Assembly: GCA_965153455.1 (NCBI GenBank)
Contig: OZ234502.1
Span: forward strand, 10,385,495-10,449,494
Source of the DNA: Sphagnum compactum
Taxonomy: Eukaryota; Bryophyta; Sphagnopsida; Sphagnales
Direction of reading: 5' to 3'
Length of the DNA: 64,000 bases
Position 1 is the stretch's first letter. The number at the start of each line of letters is the position of its first letter. Both the position numbers and the translations under genes were made by a program. The notes beneath the pieces were generated by a model that was not told the DNA's origin, ran no database searches, and was given only the letters and a program-made list of their open reading frames with translations. Below, piece by piece: positions 34,561 to 46,300 of the stretch.

Positions 34561-35851
34561 ATCAAACATGACAATAAAACTTAAGTAGAAACTCGTGTTG
34601 AAAGATTCTGTCTTGAAGGTTCGAATTGCTGAAATTTTTCGCTCTCTTGGCTGCAGCAAATTCTGCCCCAAAAAAACAATGGGTTGAATCCAACATTGTT
34701 GCTCGGACATGTCATAAATGTTGAAATCTGTTTGGTGCATGTGTGTGCAGTCTGTTCTACTACTACAAGTAACACAGATAGGCAAGAATTTTGGAGATGG
34801 CAACAAGAAAAGTTCTGGAATTTTGAAAGGTTTATCTTATTTTTGAATTTGAACCTTGTGATGATTTATTGTTAATTCAATGGAAAGAAGCGATTGTGGT
34901 GGCTATTGTGACTGTGTTGAATATGAGCTACAAAATGAGAGTGTGTGGAATTCATAAATCTTTAATTAAATTCCCCCATAAAAAGGGTGAAAATGTGAGC
35001 CTTAATCAATGTGGCCAAAAAAATTGAATTATTTTTTTCAATTATTGTTTTGGGGATTTTTTTTTTTCCATTTCATGAATTCTAATTTTTCACATTTTGG
35101 CGAAATCTGGCACACCAAAAAAATGGCTGGGCCACCCCCCTCGCCCCACATGTCTGTCCCATTTGCATCATACCCTACTTAGGGTATGTGAGAGAGAGAT
35201 ATTGCAACCAGGAAACTGTAAAGCTCATTTGGTGCTTATTTGGCATTTCCTCCCATTTACATGTGGCCATTCGGCATGCAAACCCTAGTGCCATGCGCCA
35301 CTTGCCACCACAAGCACAGCTCAGATTCGTCCTCATCCCCCCAATTTGCACGTAAATTTTGTAAGAAAAAGAAGCTTTATTTCGTGGCAACGATGGTGTG
35401 CAAAGAGTAACGATTTTCCAAACACCCAAATTACTTGCATTTGTTGCTTACGAGACCAGAGCAGAGTGCAGACAAACTGAGAGTATAGCTTGTAGCTGGT
35501 TTATATTTTTCTCACCACAGATTTGGAACAGGCAAGCTCTTAGAGTAAGTAAATCAGTGGACAGTTTCTCTCATACTTGTGTTTCTTCAATTTCAATTTC
35601 TTAGTGTTGCTGCGTTTTTTGTGTTTTCAGATCAAGGTTTGCAGAGAACTTTGTTGTTATATAGTCTGTTATCAGATTTGTCAAACTTTGTTAGTCAAAT
35701 TTTTTTTCCTGATTTGTCAAGAAGGGATTTCTGGTGGTTTTGGTTTTTGCGAAGATTTGTGACAGAGTTTAGGAGCAGCGGTAGCAGATTTGGTTTATTC
35801 ACAAGTGATCGTGAGCACTAGCTTTCTTGTCGCGGCTCTCGTTGTTCAGCG
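34561..35851. other. Intergenic DNA and leader of the LEA-like gene
   Basis: Nothing recognisable before about 35400. From there to 35851 the sequence is T-rich with tttgtgttttcag-like words and probably holds the leader and any 5' intron of the gene starting at 35852. I could not fix a transcription start. Confidence 0.35.
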
Positions 35852-36292
35852 ATGGCGTCCTTTCGGGACCAGATCAGTAAACCAGCAACGTCGCAGTCTC
35901 CAGCATCGAATGAGACGAATGCAAATGCAAGGGAGCAGATAGTGAACGTGACTTCGGGAGCGCGAGAGAAGCTGGATCATGCAAAGGCGACGGTTACTGC
36001 GGCGGTGACCAAAGTTGCGCACCCGTTCAGCTCGCAGGCGCGTCAGGAGGCGGACAACAAAGCCGCCCAAACCAAGGCGCAGGTGTCAGAGAGACAGGCC
36101 AGCATCCGTGCGATAGGGCAACAGCAGGCGGAACAGCAACGGATGACGGCCAAAGGACAAATGAATGAGAACGATTATCACAAAAACTTCGACGAGGAGG
36201 ACACAGCAGCGGCTGCACCTCCCGCGACTACCACGGATCATGGGACTGCACCAAGTTCTGATGGTCCGATACTGCGAAGCAAAAGCAACTAG
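35852..36292 (+). CDS. Small hydrophilic LEA-like protein
   Basis: A single exon of 146 codons opens at the first ATG after an in-frame TAG (35819). The protein has no Cys or Trp and is rich in Ala, Gln, Lys, Glu and Thr. The central part (about residues 26-105, AREKLDHAKATVTAAVTK and ARQEADNKAAQTKAQVSERQ) is a likely amphipathic helix when dehydrated. The C-terminal third is Ala/Pro/Thr-rich and ends LRSKSN. No signal peptide or membrane segment is present. This composition fits late-embryogenesis-abundant proteins, which protect membranes and proteins during drying, a common need in mosses. I cannot assign a particular LEA group, and another kind of disordered protein is possible. Confidence 0.65.
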   Translation: MASFRDQISKPATSQSPASNETNANAREQIVNVTSGAREKLDHAKATVTAAVTKVAHPFSSQARQEADNKAAQTKAQVSERQASIRAIGQQQAEQQRMTAKGQMNENDYHKNFDEEDTAAAAPPATTTDHGTAPSSDGPILRSKSN

Positions 36293-36929
36293 GTCTAGTA
36301 ACCGATCTAAGTGCTTCAAAGGACTATTACAGTCTCATGTGAGAACAATGTGCTTGCAAGTCTTCCCTCTGAGCTTTATTTACCATCTAGAAAAATATTG
36401 AAAGCTACAAAATTTCCAACTGTGTTTGTGAGAGGGCCAAAATGGTTGTCAGATTGTTGTTATTCTTAGTGAGCAATTTGCAGTTCGTACAAATTTAAGA
36501 ACTTAGACTGCTTGATGAAAACCCAGTGCAGCACTCACTGATTTCTTAAGTAGTAGTGCACCAAAGTAGCCAAGAGTCAAGAGGAGGGTGGGGGGTTTGC
36601 AGCCAGCACCACCACCACCACCAGCAGGAGGCAATTAGAAGAGTGTGCACTTACTTATCCTAAAGGTTCCCATTTGCTTAATATGTGTGCATTAGGGTTT
36701 CAATTTCACAGTTGTAGATCATTACTGCAACAAATCTGTCTGGGATTTACTTCAGTTGCATATCAGGTTTTATGGCAACCTGGTGCAAAACAATAAGAGC
36801 TTGAGCTTCAAATTCTGAATTAGGAAATTGTTTGTTTGTCATGGAATGGGTTTTAAATCATTGAGTTATAGAAGGCAATTTGGGTGCTTTCAGAGCAATC
36901 ATGGTCCCACTTGTTGGGTTGTTAAGTGT
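36293..36929. other. 3' region of the LEA-like gene; no further gene
   Basis: Probable 3' untranslated region and intergenic DNA, with a short cagcaccaccaccaccacca trinucleotide run near 36603. Nothing else recognisable. Confidence 0.4.
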
Positions 36930-37290
36930 CCAAACCAGTGTTTGTGTGCGGATATCGAGTTTTCAGGCTTACTGCAGGATATAATACCAATATGACATAT
37001 TTTCTATAAAAAATTAACATTCGGATATATGCATTGAACTTTTTTTCACATATTTGTGTCAAGCTGGATATGAATTGAATTCATGTTCATCTTTCTTCCT
37101 TGACGAGATATGGATTTGCAAGTTGTCAAAATCAAACTAACAAAAGGATGTGCACAATGGATACACATAATTTTTTTATCTTTGAAATTTTGTTTGCAAT
37201 CACACAAATTTGAACACACTAATAACTTGCGGGGGAGTTGAACCCCAGTCCTTTACATTACTCTACCTGATGCAGCACAAGCTGCCTGCC
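36930..37290 (-). repeat. SINE-like repeat S1, copy 2
   Basis: The minus strand from about 37290 reads gctgcatcaggtagagtaat, then gtaaaggactggggttcaac, then tccccc, followed by an AT-rich body with gcggatat-like words. It matches the head and parts of the body of the copy at 22740-23057. Boundaries are approximate. Confidence 0.5.
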
Positions 37291-40200
37291 CCAACCACAC
37301 CCCACATACGTCCCCATGAAAACACGTAAAGACCCCAACCTCACAAAACACAATCCAGACACCATCCTTGTCATTGGTGAGCTCCAACAGCAACCTGCGA
37401 ATCCACAATGGCACAAAGATTAAAATCTTCAGCAAGCTTTTAGAAGAACAAAACAAAAATAATAATAAGGTAAGATAAAGAGCCATCGTATCTTTCCTAT
37501 ACAATTCATTCATGGATCATCTGACCAATTTTTAACCATAGTGATGATACAATCTAAGTTTTTCACTTGTAACTCGCAACATTGGAGAGTTGTTAACACA
37601 CCAGCAAGATTTAACCAGCAACATCGAAGAGCTGTTCAACACACCAGCAAGATTGAACACATGTTTAGTTTCAATTTATGATGTTCAGTTTCAATTTATG
37701 ATCTCGGAATTCCAAGGATCTGCTTGGCAAGGAAATCGACATTTGAGAATTGAATCTCTTGAATACGCCACCAAACAAGGGGATCAACACATGCAGTTGA
37801 AATTACAAACAACCTCCTAAATAAACATAATTCCCCTACAACTAAGACTTCTTCAACTAAATCAAAGTGAAAAAGAAAAATCACATGAGTACATTGTTGT
37901 AATATTAACCTCCATAGCCAAACATTTTCACAACTTGAAAAGCCCTTGTACCCTTTGCAAATGTACAAGATCAAATCTTTAAAAAATTGTTGTTATATTT
38001 CATCAATTTTCTCGCAAGGATTGTTTGCACCAAAAAACACAATAAGCCAAAGAAGCTATGCATGCATTGCCAGAGAGACGCACTCAAAGGTAGTAAGTAT
38101 GAAGGGGTACCTTTCCTTAAGGTAGATGCTTGGAACAAAAAATTACCATTTGCTTGTTATGTTATGTAGATTAGACATCATAACATCTGAAAATTCACAA
38201 GTAAGTTGTCATTGACAACAAAGAAACCTTAACAAACATAATTTCGACTATGTGGTTTCCTAGCAGCATAACTTCAACATTAGTAGAAACAAAGTTAGTC
38301 ACAATGTGTAGATGTACACTTTCAACATCTAAAAGTGTTGTCTTTTGTGATAGAGATCAAGAAGAAATAGTTAGGATTTCAAGATAGATGGTTTTGGGAA
38401 GAATGCCATGTTGTCATTAATTACTATTCTCCTTTTGATGTTATAGCATTTCCATTGCGCCATGAACTTCAAAGGAAAAGATGAAAATTAGAAACAATGT
38501 TTAGGGGGCATACTAAAAGAGAGGAAGAAATGCATTAGGGATTTCATGAGCCATCGAAGTGGCAATTTAAAATTGGACATGTTTGAATATTGTGGAAATT
38601 ATGAGGGAGACCATTAAGCTTTGTTGTTTTGGAAGAGAGTACCTACAATTGTGGGAGCTCCAAGGGAGAAAGAAGGTTTTGAAGAGGAGTTTGGATGTGA
38701 GATGAGAATTTTCTGTTGATGATCTATTTCAATTCATGTTTTTATTCTTTGTTCAACTTCCTAAGTTCAATTGTGTGTTGAGAAATGTTTATTTTGCCTA
38801 TTGTGGGAGTAATTTCACCGAGGTGGGGAATGCTTTGTATAACTTATGGGATTGCCATAGAGATGACCAATGGGCTCATGAAAGTGAAATTGGAGCATGT
38901 TGATCCCTTGCGGCCCATAGTATATATTTAATATGTTTGCTAGGCATGTTTGCTAGGCTAGGTAGTAACTTACAATTTTAAATATAAGTTTCTTGCAACC
39001 TTATTAATATCAATGTTTTCCTTGTTTCTTCAAATTGTGTTCATCTACTTTTATTGATCAGGTTTTGCAACTAGAAATAATTGGTTCCGTTCCTTTTTTC
39101 AATGACAATTATACATTAATGTTTACTAACACTTTCATGTGAGTACATTAATGTTTGTTGCCACTTTCATTTGCATTGCAATAATTTTTTATATATATTA
39201 AGGAGCCCCCAAAACCGTGGTTTTAAAATAAATATCCCCAATTGATAAATTATTTATTCTTTGTGTATATTTTTTTGTAAGTTGAGGATACTTTTTATTC
39301 CTTTTGGGGGAGGGGGAAGACAGTGTGGGGATTCTATTGTCAAATTTTTTTTGTTTGTTCTCAATTTCACTTTACATTGCAATGAAAATTCGTATATTGG
39401 AAAGCCTCCAAAGTGTGGGATTTTCTTTGCTTTTGGGATGGGCCAATCAAATGGTTCATTTCCACCAAAAAAAAACTTGAACTTGGCAAGCACCTCCAAC
39501 TAATCAATATGATTTCACAAGAGGTACCTACATGAATGAATTTGACCAAATTAATTGCAATTGGATAATGGGAGTGGAAGCCACCCATATCCCCAAGCAT
39601 TGGCATTAGCTTAGGTGGAAAATGATGAGGAACACATTTAGTAGTGGAAATTATGTTTAGCCAACGAGGGGAGGCTACATGCACCCAACCATCCAACAAT
39701 GGAAAGAACCCAAAATAAATAAAATCTCAACCCCACACCCCCCTCCCCCACCCCTAAGAGAGAAAAAAAAAAAGAAAAAGGAAAAACCCTCCTCAATGCA
39801 TGTTCAACCCTATCATTGGTTGCATGAAAATTTTATTCCTCAAACGTTTGATCACCATTTTTGACATAGGCTAATACCCCAATTATGAATTGAGATACCT
39901 ATTAAATGTGAGTTGAACCCACTCGTAGTTTTGACTCATCATAAATTCATCACGAACCAAACCCAACCCTTGTAAAAGGCACTACAAATTTCCATTATTT
40001 CTATGAGTCTTGAGAGATCCCACTTCCCAATTGGGCACATCCATTAAACCAAAACATCCAAATTTTCTTAAATATTCACACTCTATCATTATTCAAGTCT
40101 ATATTATTTGATTCAGTCCCATAACAAAAAAAAGTGGACAAATCTCATCAAAACCCATTTCCAAATGTATAAGGAATGTTCCAAATAGGCTATATGAGAT

Positions 40201-41119
40201 CGCCTCTCCAAAACAGCTTTTAGTTGTCTCGGAGTTGGACTCCTTGAAAGTACCAAGGATCATAGTATCATAATAGAGAAAGTGTTTGGGGTTTTGCAAA
40301 TGCTTCCTCTTGACTCCATAGTTCATTGTTTTTTGTTTGATTCAATTCCCTTGACACCTTAACCTGAGCAAGTCCAAAGCTTATTTGTAGTTCAAAATTC
40401 TGGCTTGCCTTAAGTGCAAGTTGTGAGCTTGAGATTACGACCACTACATAGTTGATTGTTCACTAATTTAATGACATTTCTTTTGATTCCATATCATGTT
40501 TTGTGCTTGAAATGTACATCTCTTTGGAGTTGTTCATGATGTCTATGATGTCTATGTGTTGTAAGCTAGAGAAGGTTTGTCTAAGGATAACCAAATATGC
40601 CAATGCCAAGGGTTCATCAACTGGGTGAAATTGAATGTGGGTGAAATTTAATTGTTCTAAGGTATGATGCATACATGGGATTAAGTAATTATTTTAATCA
40701 AAAGCTTTTTACTAGCCAAATTCAAAACCTCTATTTGCTTGTGCATTGAGGAGGACTATAGTATCACATCACCATTTTTCAACCATTTAGAAAGCTCTCC
40801 ATTTCATTGGTAAAACTCCACAACTTGTGTTCGTTAGGCTACCCTAGTACCTTGGCCGATTCAACACTAATTATATTATCTTCAGAAATGTTGAAATTTT
40901 CAAAATTTATTTCTTCCAAATCAAAAAATATTGGGAAGAAGGAAAATAGTGAATATTTAGGAATATTCCATGTGTTGAAATGAATTTTTCAAAATGAATT
41001 CATTATTTGACAGACATGTGTTGAAATTGCCAAGGTACTACCGTAACCCGAATATAACAAGCTGGGGGAAGGCTCAATTCTTGCAAGACTTGATCAGAAG
41101 TTATTTCCAGGTGATGACT
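37291..41119. other. Gene-poor AT-rich intergenic DNA
   Basis: No open frame in this stretch has convincing splice sites or a motif. Short direct repeats occur (for example tgttcagtttcaatttatga twice near 37666-37700, and a caccagcaagatt word at 37600 and 37640). Some blocks may be old transposons, but I found no ends. Confidence 0.5.
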
Positions 41120-41325
41120 TATTGGTATAGTCCATTCTGGGAGCACTCAAGGGGTCCTGGGTTCAAACCCAATAGTGGGTGTGTGCCAGGTTGAAACTCC
41201 TGCCAGAAAAGGATCCTCTGCCAATGAGTTTGACTTTTGGGGTGCCAAAACCCCTTCTCAGGTCGGGTCTGTCTTGCTTGTTGTGTTTCCCAAAATAAAA
41301 ATAAAATATCTCTTTGTTGAATCAA
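41120..41325 (+). repeat. Possible tRNA-derived SINE
   Basis: A possible A-box (ttggtatagtccattctggg) is followed about 30 bases later by a good B-box (ctgggttcaaacccaatag). The segment ends near an A-rich tail (aaaataaaaataaaat). This layout is that of a SINE, but no second copy is visible in the window, so confidence is limited. Confidence 0.5.
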
Positions 41326-42504
41326 CAAATTCTGAAAATTTCAAAGTTTCTGAAAAAATAAAATAAAATAATAGTGGTGTCCATCTTCTCAAAGATGCCA
41401 AGATGCTTATGTAGTTGTCCATTCAAGTATAGAAGAGGGGAAACATCATACATAATTCATAAATAAATTAAATTTGGTGATGTTTCCACAGGAATTAGCA
41501 AAATTTAGGTACAGGTCCAAGAGGAAAGTACAAAAATTTTAAGAATTCTGATATATATTATAGAGCATGTGACTCCAGACAGTAAAACTTGTTGTGAAAA
41601 AGTCAAATTGTGTCAGTTTAGCTCAGGAAATTGGTTTTTCTGCGCCAAATTCGTGTAGCTTGCCGCGGCTGGTAAAAGGTGCAACACAGTTGTGCACCTC
41701 CAAAAAAGAGTCCAATAAATTGGACCTGACTGCGGCTCAGTATTTCTGATTGGTCGATCATAATGATTGGTCCGGTGGTTTGTTATTAGTAGTTCCCATA
41801 TATATGCAGTTCTAGTTACAGTTTTATTGGTGGGGTTGCCAAAAAAAAAAAGCTAAACTTAGACAGTTAATTTTATTATCCAGAGCGATATACTGAGCAC
41901 TGGTGGAGATGCACTTAGAGTTTTCCATACAGTCAGGAAAATTCAGCACCAGAACCCTGAGTTTGGTTCAAAACCGGTTGAGATTTTTTTTAAACCTGCA
42001 AGAATTTTACATTAGCATTCATTGGGGTTGAAACTCAGAAAAGAACCTTTTTTTTTTTGTGGTAAACTGAGTTTCATCCTGTTTTGCCCCCTCTTTCCTT
42101 TTTCCTGAGCGCCTCCACATATATTTTCACTTCTCCTACCTGTACAACTACTATAACTAGTCTTGGACCTTGTAAATTAAATGCTGGGTTTCAGTATTTC
42201 ATACCCAGATTTAATAAAATTTCCTTACTTTGCTGACCTCACGCAAAAGAGGGGATGGGGGTGAAAGGAGGCTCAAAAACAGGGTGACTTTACGGAGAAC
42301 TATATTTTGGCCACCACTTGGAGGCAATTGCCTAAATATGGCAATCCTAGAAAAACAAATTCCTCGAAATCTGGCAACTTTGGCATTTTCCTTTTAACAA
42401 AAATCCTTGGTATGAGTCTCACTGGATTTTGTTGGTCACCAAGTGGCCATAATTCACCCCCAAAAGAAAAAAAATAAAATGGTGGGACTCCTTTGGATAT
42501 ATCT

Positions 42505-42543
<39 letters not shown>

Positions 42544-43159
42544 CAAACTTGAACAAATTTGCAGATGCTGCAGCAGGTCTATGAAAGTAGGAGGAGGACA
42601 TGCATGGATGTTGTTCCATTGCACAAGGATCATCAATTGGTAAGTTAGCTACATAATTTCTCTTTCCTGAAGGAAACATGCTAGTCTAGAACATGCTACA
42701 ACATATGGACTACCACATCACATGTCATTTGATTGTTTAAGAACCAGATTTCCTGACTATCATCATCACCATCATCATCATCATCATGTTACCATGTCAC
42801 ATGAGCTGGAATCATGAGCAACAATGGTACATGAAGAAGTTGTGTATTTTTTTTCAGTGGCAGAAATGTTGCCAAATTGTTTCCTGGCATGAAATGGATT
42901 TGGCCACCATTATGTGGATGGATCCTGCACTATAAGAGAACCTGAAATTTTTACAAGGTTTAGTTTGATTAAAATGTTTGCATTGATAGGAGGTTATGTT
43001 CATTTTGAGTAAAGGCTAGAGGCATGAGAAATACATGTTATTTTTTGCTCGCACATTTGATTAAGGTGATGATTTTAACTTGGTACTAATATAGACATAT
43101 CATAAAAAAAAGAAAATTATTTTTTGGTCAAGATGACTAGGGCTTAATCAAATCGGCCA
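41326..43159. other. Gene-poor DNA with microsatellites
   Basis: No gene. The phrase attggtccggtggtttgttattagta (shortened here: ggtggtttgttattagta) at about 41770 recurs near 44240, marking a dispersed repeat pair. An AT microsatellite and a (CAT)n run near 42760-42788 are present. Confidence 0.45.
42505..42540. repeat. (AT)n microsatellite
   Basis: About 18 AT units in a row. It produces YI repeats in open frames on both strands, which are shadows. Confidence 0.95.
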
Positions 43160-43370
43160 TATAATCACCCTATCTACATACCCTACCTATATATGTACCT
43201 ACCTTAACAACCTACCCACTTATTCAACCCTATTTACTTACCATAAAAACCTACCTACCTTACCTACGTATGTATTTACCTTAACAACCTACCCACTTAT
43301 CAACCCTAATTACCTAATGTAATAACCTACTTACCTTATCTTATGTACTTACTTACCTTCCAATTAAAAT
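43160..43370. repeat. CTACCTTAC-rich minisatellite
   Basis: Degenerate repeats of ctacctacctt and ccttaacaacctacccactt, the latter occurring twice about 80 bases apart. Its reverse complement (ggtaagtaggtag) resembles the GTAGG-rich part of the duplicated unit at 11020-11280 and 13170-13400. Confidence 0.7.
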
Positions 43371-46300
43371 TCAATCATCCAATGACTAGACCTTTAATTG
43401 GAAGAATCATAAATTAACATGTTTGAATTTGATGATGATTTGTGTTTTTCAAAAATTAAAAAAAACCCACTTAAACATTTATATGATATGTTGATTTTAT
43501 TGAATAGATCTTTGAATAATCTTTCAACATTATATTTTTATTTTTTTTATTTGAAATTTTTTAAAAAAGAAAGTTGTGTCAATTTTGGGATTTTTTAATG
43601 GTTTTATAGTTAAGAAGATTATTTTAAAAATTGCACATTTTTTATTAACAAAAAGTTGTGTAGCTTGATATCAAAGGCATTGGCATGCTTTTAATAAGGT
43701 CTTTGGTTCAAACTCAAGTGAATCATGTGCAGAATTTTTGTACGGTGATGTGTATAATGTATGTGTGCATCATAAACATATGATTGTGAGTAGAGTGTAA
43801 GAAGATACTTATTTACTTACTTCTTTTTTTAAAAATGTCATGTCACTTTCAAAGATGTAATATAATGATAACCGAATTCACCAATGATCAAATTGACAAT
43901 TAAGCAGTCAAAACATCCATGATTGCTTGATCAAAATGACATTAGTCAAAACAAACATGTCCAGAATGACACTTTGTTCGTTCAAGTTGAAGAGAGGGCA
44001 AAGAGAAAAATCTTTTTTAACTGATTTTCCTAATTGAAAAAAGTTATGTATTCTTATAGTGGCATCTCCACCAACACATCACACATAATATTTTGAACAA
44101 AGATTAATAAAATTTTGCTCAACATGCTCAATGAAATGGTTGTTGATCAACATTTTTGCTTAATATTTTAAGATTGACAAAAGTTTCACAACACAATTTA
44201 ACACTTGCTCTTGATTGGCCATATGTATTGATTGGTCCAGGTGGTTTGTTATTAGTAAATTCTAACCGTTTACCATTCTAAATTCATGTTTATGGGTGGA
44301 GCTGAGAATAATCACTATATAAGTAATGTGAGATGGGAGAAGTAATCTCTCAGGGCCAAATGCCGAGTATGGGTGGAACTGCTCATTTGATGACAGAGCC
44401 CCAGATTCCACAATGCGACAACAGATCTGAAATTGGGTGGGGGTAAGTTAGCGAAAGCAAGCTGCTTGCTGAAGACACAAGTCCACAGCAAGTCATTGAT
44501 CACAGCCCCAACTTCAGATCTTGTATAATGCTAGCAGCAAATGGATCTGAAAATTTGCATGTAGAATCGAAAGGGGGAGAGACTCCTAGAAAGGTTTTAA
44601 GTACACACAACATATGCTATGAAAATTTGTGAACAGGGATGAGATGATGAGAGACGAAGTCAATTATGTGTGAAGAGCTGGTGCTGTTTCCCTATCATGA
44701 GAAGTAGTACCTTGCTTGAGAACAACATTTGCTTTACAGTGAAGCACAGAGACTCTGGACTCTAGAGGCAATCAATTGTGCCAAACCGATGGAATTTGAG
44801 CAGGTTTCATTGCTCCATCAATCAACGAATTCTCTCTCTTGAGGTAGTAGGTCATATTCCACACCAAATATTGTACGATGCACAGAGAAAAGTTGCATGT
44901 GGATCCACATCAATTGAGTGGTATTCTCAAACCACAAATCACTCAAATTCACAATGGGTTAGGCTAAGAAGTTATTAAGACATTTTTGTCATAACGAATG
45001 GCAATCTTTTTTATAATAGTCCAACACATGTTTTCATCACATGATGTTGATCTTGTGCATGAATAATAAATGAAATGAAGGTCAGTGAATGAATGGTGTA
45101 AAATCAATCGGCAACCATCATGGATGGATTTCATCCACGTAATGAAATGATTGTTGATGTGTGAATCTGACCCCATTGGATGAACTTCCATGGAATGAAT
45201 GTTGTTCCATATACGAATATGACAACATCAATTTGGGATGAAATTTTGTGGATAAAAGTAAATTTCACTAGTATAACAAAGATCTATGGGTGAATATTGT
45301 GGAGTTGAAGGAGGGAAACGTTTGTGAATTTCAATTGTTGGGTGAATTTCAACCATTATACTTGCCCCTCATCCATTTACACAACATTAACCCAATGGCC
45401 ATTTCTTTTGATGGATTGCGTGCATCCATCAATAATTGATCCAAGTGCTTTTGTTTCATCCACTAGATGCACCGAATCCATTTCCACGTCATTTAATGTA
45501 ATCACATTCAATATCCTACATTTACTATGTTGATTGAATCTCGTTTAATGATGTCGCATGCATCTATCAATATGCAATTCATGTTGTTGGGTTGATTTAG
45601 TCCATATAAGTTCACCTCATAAAAATGACAACTTTTGTTTTATTCAATGGTTTACATAATTATAAATTTATTCTCCACCTTGAAAAAAAAAAAATCAAAA
45701 ATAACTTTGATATATATTTTGTTGCATAATCCAAAATTTCCAATTTTTGGCACAAGGAATTCAATGTAATTAAAGTCAAAATGCAAATATGTTTTCTAAG
45801 CTTATGACATTTATCAACATCATGATAATCCATAGGGCAGCCAAAGAAGCATAAAAAATAGTTGTGAATGTCAAATAGTTCATAAAACAACTTATTTAGT
45901 TTCATTTGCGGTCCATGGACAAATTTCATCCATCATGCTCAAGTACTTGCTCATTATAGATGAATAATGGATAACTATGAGGATTCCATTATAGATGAAA
46001 ATGATGGATGTGTGAAATTATTTTGAAAGGTTCCTTGTATATTTGGCCTTATGAATTTGTTGTATGAAATATTCTACAATCATTCTCACTCTAAATAAGT
46101 ATCTAAACATTTCTTGCAACATTAATTTCAATTTCTTTATCACAAATTTGAGGGCCGTGTCTCATAACCTTGTTTGCCTTCATGCACCCATTTCATGGTT
46201 TGAGTGAAAGGATGGTATAGTAGACAAAAAAATTAATTTGCTCAAAATTTAATTTGAAAACCATCTAATTTTTAACACATTAAACACAAAGAAAGAAAAT

